A stretch of 24,911 bases of DNA. Origin: Monoraphidium neglectum (taxonomy: Eukaryota; Chlorophyta; Chlorophyceae; Sphaeropleales; Selenastraceae). The notes below the pieces were generated by a model. The model worked only from the letters and a program-made list of their open reading frames with translations. It made no database searches and was not told where the DNA came from. The DNA is taken from contig NW_014013100.1 of NCBI RefSeq assembly GCF_000611645.1, positions 1 to 24,911 of the forward strand. Direction: 5' to 3'. Position numbers and translations under genes: made by a program. Of this stretch, positions 23,001-24,911 are shown one piece after another (position 1 is the stretch's first letter; every line of letters begins with the position of its first letter).

Positions 23001-24480
23001 AATTGTAGAGTCGTTATGGAGCCTGTGCATGGCATGCCTGTGCCGCCCCATAATCGACCAATTAGTTGGCGCAACAAACAGCAACGTCGGGCGCGTTGCA
23101 GCATTGGAAGACCCGCCCAGCGCCGAGGCTCAAGTGCGAGGACGAATCAGGGGTGCCATCACTCCCGCCACCCCTCTCCGTTGCCGTCCCCGCACCCGCG
23201 TGCTCCGCAGGCCCGCGCGATGCCAGCGTCCCGGCCGGCGCCACCGCGCCCTACCCCCTGACCTTCCGCCCGCTCGCGCCCGGCACCTACAGCGGCCGCC
23301 TGGAGCTCTTCTTCCCGGCGACCGGGGAGAGGTGGGTTGCAGCTGGCGTGCCCTGCTGTGCCGCTTTCTTTTCTGCCTGCCGCCAATAAAGCCTGAGGAG
23401 GGGCTTGTTGGGTGCTGCCTCGCGCCCCGCGTGATCAACGGACATGGATATACATGGGCTCATTTCGTTCCACCGCCCTCCCACCTCGGCTGCGGCGCGT
23501 CAGCCAACTTGCTCATACCCCTCTGCGCTACCGAGGTGCGCGCTGACCCGTCCGCCGCGCCCCGGCCCCACTGCGCGCGCGCGGCGCCCTCGACCCCCCC
23601 CCTCCCAGGAATGTGTACAGCCTGACGGGCCGCTCAGGGGAGCCACTGGAGGAGGGCCACCTGCTGGTGGAGTGCACGGTGAGGGCAAAACCATGCAAGA
23701 TGCACCATTGAGGCCGCTGACCCACACGACAGGGGGCAAATACAAAGCCGCAGCCTTGCACTCGCTCGCCAGCGGGTTGGGGGGGGGGGCAGCCTCCCGG
23801 GTTCAGCGGCGCTCGGGTGGCTTCACGGCTGCGCTCGTCCCGGCGAAGCCTGCCGCCACAGCCTTCATCAAGCTCTGAGAGCACAAGAACGCATGCGCGC
23901 CTGCGCCTCGTCGAACGGTCCCACACACCCTGCTGAGCCTCAAACCTCCGCCGCCGCCGGCGTCGCCCCGCAGGCGCGCGTCCCCGTCCAGCGGCGGCTG
24001 CAGGTGCCCAACCTCCTGGGGGCGCTGCCCCTGACCTACTCGGTGCTCTGCGACCTCGACTGCCTCGAGGGACCAGAGGTGCTGCAGTGCACAAGCACCA
24101 GGTCAGGCCGCGCTGACTGGGCCGCCCGCGCGCCGCGCCGAAAGCAGCCCCCTGCGCCGACCGGGCCGTCGGGCAACGCCCTCGCGCTCCTGCGCCTGCG
24201 GGCACTCAACACGCCGGTTCGCGCCCCCCACCCTCCCTGAAATAAGCCGCCCCACTCTCCGTCCCTGCTGCCCGCCGCGACTGCCACGCCGCTCGTCAGT
24301 CTATTTGTGCAATTCGCATTCATCACGCATCCTTGACGAGCCCCCCACCCTCCCCTCCCTCATCCCGCCAGGTCCCCCGAGAACTACAAGTTCAGCGTCA
24401 CCCCCCTGCGCAGCGGCACCTTCATGGGCACACTCAGCTTCGTGGCGCCAGACGGCAACTACGCCTGGTTCGGCATCGAG
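7095..24480 (+). CDS. CFAP47: CFAP47-like cilia/flagella-associated protein: multi-ASH (MSP/hydin-type) domains plus calponin-homology domain; 3' end incomplete
   Basis: Large axonemal scaffold protein; in the known family it is associated with the central apparatus and needed for flagellar motility. I assembled 41 exons by hand (listed block by block in separate entries). Their lengths sum to 7,806 nt, exactly 2,602 codons, and phases agree at all 40 joins. The start MKGVGIKVSPAAVELRDVEPG at 7095 begins the first ASH domain. Repeated LxFG/VDFG-type strands (LEFGLV, VDFGAMYMGE, LHFGVMGCGE, VDFGKVSTAQ, LDFGACVVG) mark ASH/Ig-like repeats. A CH domain follows near residues 1825-1955, then more Ig-like modules. 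This domain order matches CFAP47 rather than hydin. Low-complexity Gly/Ser/Ala/Lys inserts interrupt several domains. Other family assignments (hydin, other ASH-CH proteins) are possible but fit less well. No stop codon is confidently reached, so the gene probably runs past the window. Least sure joins: exons 8/9/10, 26/27, 29/30 and 35/36. Confidence 0.85.
10088..11993 (+). other. CFAP47: CFAP47-like exons 8-13 (residues about 498-751)
   Basis: Exons: 10088-10344, 10488-10647, 10876-10924, 11230-11311, 11562-11721, 11940-11993. Exon 8 ends an ASH domain (VVRYLPKALGSHLASVSFLAV). Exons 9-12 form a charged, probably extended linker (RRFVDEQEAALWTLKAE, QHADDYTKFIRAG, GMRPYRGLCPPRVGRPKGP). Exon 13 (ERAECSMELTPAELAGIQ) leads into the next ASH domain, as in animal CFAP47. 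The exon 9 donor at 10648 (GTGCAG) is uncertain: the in-frame sequence stays open past it, and a second frame just downstream looks protein-like (see findings). The intron after exon 10 holds the large GT microsatellite. Confidence 0.7.
10951..11138 (+). repeat. GT/GTGC microsatellite with perfect (GT)36 core, intronic
   Basis: A GTGC/GTGT variant array passes into an uninterrupted GT run at 11019-11090, then a G-run and further GT units. It lies in the intron between proposed exons 10 and 11 of the CFAP47-like gene. Translated frames across it give only Cys-Val or Thr-His repeats and are not coding. Confidence 0.95.
12257..14849 (+). other. CFAP47: CFAP47-like exons 14-19 (residues about 752-1200): central ASH domains
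   Basis: Exons: 12257-12526, 12755-12850, 13089-13634, 13854-14017, 14281-14453, 14750-14849. ASH strands are VDFGKVSTAQPASAHFVVTN (exon 14), LNFSFGIDNWENFVDQ joining SLLMTNPHSFPVDYEW (exons 15/16), LALGAVPVGERQAAVVTLRN (exon 16) and LAFPPTFIGGTARLPLTLSN (exon 18). Exon 16 carries a Gly/Lys/Ala/Pro-rich insert at about 13225-13400 inside a domain. The exon 16 acceptor at 13086-13088 was chosen because it alone keeps phase 0 with exon 15; an upstream CAG at 13027-13029 would shift the frame. The codon split after exon 18 (C|GT) is restored exactly by exon 19 (REAWASAGYESCPV). Confidence 0.8.
12562..12685 (+). repeat. Alternating purine-pyrimidine tract (GTGC/GCATG/CGTATG)
   Basis: An imperfect alternating tract in the intron after exon 14. 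It includes the perfect 14-base palindrome gtgcatgcatgcac at 12584-12597. It is a simple-sequence region and possibly Z-DNA-prone; no coding sense. Confidence 0.6.
14979..15064 (+). repeat. CA-rich microsatellite, intronic
   Basis: Alternating CA/CG units (acgcacacgcgcac, acacacac) directly before exon 20 of the CFAP47-like gene. It has the opposite strand sense to the GT array near 11.0 kb, so the two are complementary within the same pre-mRNA. Confidence 0.9.
15116..17436 (+). other. CFAP47: CFAP47-like exons 20-26 (residues about 1201-1566): ASH domains leading to the CH region
   Basis: Exons: 15116-15515, 15805-15941, 16062-16191, 16371-16447, 16633-16783, 17043-17117, 17311-17436. Exon 20 joins exon 19 as VSR/RISSVDNRRV and contains HKFIIHLRPSSS and LDFGACVVG. 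Exons 21-22 read VTVRFTPRDAR/RAYEASVPVFIHGD, then FPRLTFDSPEVLLPP. Exon 23 continues VPLGVRSWARFFVVNDGYDS, a strongly CFAP47-like junction. Exon 24 has LPEGNLIGLAKERLPVVVSF, and exon 25 CFAQTVTGTTDNCLLTTQPF. Exon 26 (VNAGRLLLTAPRCGPP) is Pro/Ala-rich with less obvious domain identity. Confidence 0.8.
17669..20028 (+). other. CFAP47: CFAP47-like exons 27-32 (residues about 1567-1959): helical region and calponin-homology domain
   Basis: Exons: 17669-17803, 18031-18321, 18552-18980, 19227-19397 (or from 19185, also in frame), 19671-19760, 19966-20028. Exon 28 is a helical segment (QLVALYEAALAHLRVQGALV, RAWSTVLLQ) joined to IFRVYVLAKVTPQAL in exon 29. Exon 29 then has an Ala/Ser/Gly-rich spacer (about 18620-18850). 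The CH domain runs from AEACLLAWLNINLARTFPER through ISNLDSDLRNGVALFACLAN, AELVVWCLE/DLSLPYEVSVADLV and GDLMLLATYLFQ/TLPQLAPKSTVEFL. CH domains bind actin or microtubule partners; in CFAP47 this one is presumably an axonemal contact (inference). The exon 27 acceptor is less certain because an in-frame upstream alternative exists. Confidence 0.8.
19023..19078 (+). repeat. GTGC/GTGT microsatellite, intronic
   Basis: Short array of GTGC units (gtgcgtgcgtgcgtgc) shortly after the donor of exon 29 of the CFAP47-like gene. Confidence 0.85.
20329..24480 (+). other. CFAP47: CFAP47-like exons 33-41 (residues about 1960-2602): C-terminal Ig-like modules
   Basis: Exons: 20329-20465, 20752-20954, 21244-21674, 21913-22530, 22750-22861, 23211-23331, 23609-23678, 23974-24101, 24372-24480. 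Diagnostic joins are NEPQ/LREVELSNPGRR, NPFPA/DCDFTVTVLHELPED, PARQQ/ASQEIPLVNASDSG, VFS/GPRDASVPAGATAPYPLTF, GER/RNVYSLTG-type, and TSTR/SPENYKFSVTPLRSGTF. Exon 34 carries PLYEMAQFDVHVVNPF, a conserved CFAP47 motif. Exons 35 and 36 contain Ala/Gly/Gln-rich inserts (about 21285-21450 and 22050-22370). The exon 36 acceptor (21911-21912) is plausible, but a start further left cannot be excluded. Exon 41 ends FMGTLSFVAPDGNYAWFGIE. Confidence 0.78.
22949..22966 (+). repeat. Poly-G run (13 G, then TGGGG), intronic
   Basis: Homopolymer G13 at 22949-22961 followed by TGGGG, in the intron between exons 37 and 38. Similar runs occur at 5394-5403 (inside the isopeptidase gene; C-run in its transcript) and 23779-23789. 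Confidence 0.85.
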
Positions 24481-24911
24481 GTGCGCGGCGCGGATCTTGG
24501 CCGGCCTCCTCCCTTTGTTGTCTTTGCCCCGTGACGAGTGCAAAGCAGAGAGTGAGCCGGCGCCTGCCCCTTGGGGTTGGCGGCGCTGCAACCAGCGGCC
24601 TCGGATATGTGTGCGATACCTGGCAGGCCGCCCGCGCACACTGACGCCGTGTCAAAATCGCCGCAGCGCCAGGGCCTGCCTCCCTGCAGCTCGGCACGGT
24701 GTGCTCCACGCTCGACACAGCGTGACCACGGAGCCGACTGATCCACGCCGCAAATTACTATTGCTGTCGCCGCGCTCCCCCTGCCCACCCTTACTCCACC
24801 GCGACCATGCAATGGCGCCTGATTGCTGGCATATGATGCAGCAGATGCAGAATGAAGAGAAAGCTTACAAGTTGCTTGATTTTGATTTTCTTGGTGGCTC
24901 TGTGTTTGCTG
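24481..24911 (+). other. Unresolved 3' part of the CFAP47-like gene and AT-richer tail
   Basis: Exon 41 appears to end at a GTGCGC donor at 24481. A likely continuation is 24667-24721, whose protein-like frame reads APGPASLQLGTVCSTLDTA; that frame meets TGA at 24723 unless spliced at GTGACC (24722). It does not join exon 41 in phase through a canonical GT-AG intron. From about 24745 the DNA becomes AT-richer. An ATG at 24812 opens a frame to the window edge (QQMQNEEKAYKLLDFDF) with low-GC codons unlike the rest of the gene. No polyadenylation signal (TGTAA) was seen here. Confidence 0.4.

Overview
This is nuclear DNA from a eukaryote, most likely a chlorophyte green alga (Chlorophyceae-like). 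The evidence is high GC content, three genes split into many short exons with compact GT-AG introns, donors that nearly all begin GTG, TG/CA-rich microsatellites in introns, and a cilium/flagellum gene. There are no bacterial operons, rRNAs, tRNAs, CRISPR arrays or recognisable transposons. The species cannot be named from the sequence.

Layout. (1) About 1-2530, minus strand: the N-terminal part of a fatty acyl-CoA reductase in at least six exons, running off the left edge. (2) 2531-4836: about 2.3 kb with no gene I can recognise. (3) 4837-6160, minus strand: a small PPPDE-family (DeSI-like) isopeptidase gene. Four exons are well supported and a fifth is tentative; the open frame predicts about 199 residues. 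(4) 6161-7094: a divergent promoter region shared by the isopeptidase gene and the next gene. (5) 7095 to beyond the right edge, plus strand: one very large gene. I assembled it by hand into 41 exons that join with consistent phases into an open frame of 7,806 nt (2,602 codons). It encodes a CFAP47-like protein: many ASH/MSP-type immunoglobulin-like domains and a calponin-homology (CH) domain around residues 1825-1955. Its 3' end is not in the window, or not resolved.

The three genes have no evident shared pathway. The reductase makes fatty alcohols or aldehydes, the isopeptidase removes ubiquitin-like modifiers, and CFAP47 is an axonemal (central-apparatus-associated) protein. The CFAP47-like gene implies that the alga builds flagella at some life stage. 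All family assignments come from recognising motifs by eye; no search was run. Exon limits are inferred from splice-site sequence, reading-frame phase and family resemblance, not from transcripts.
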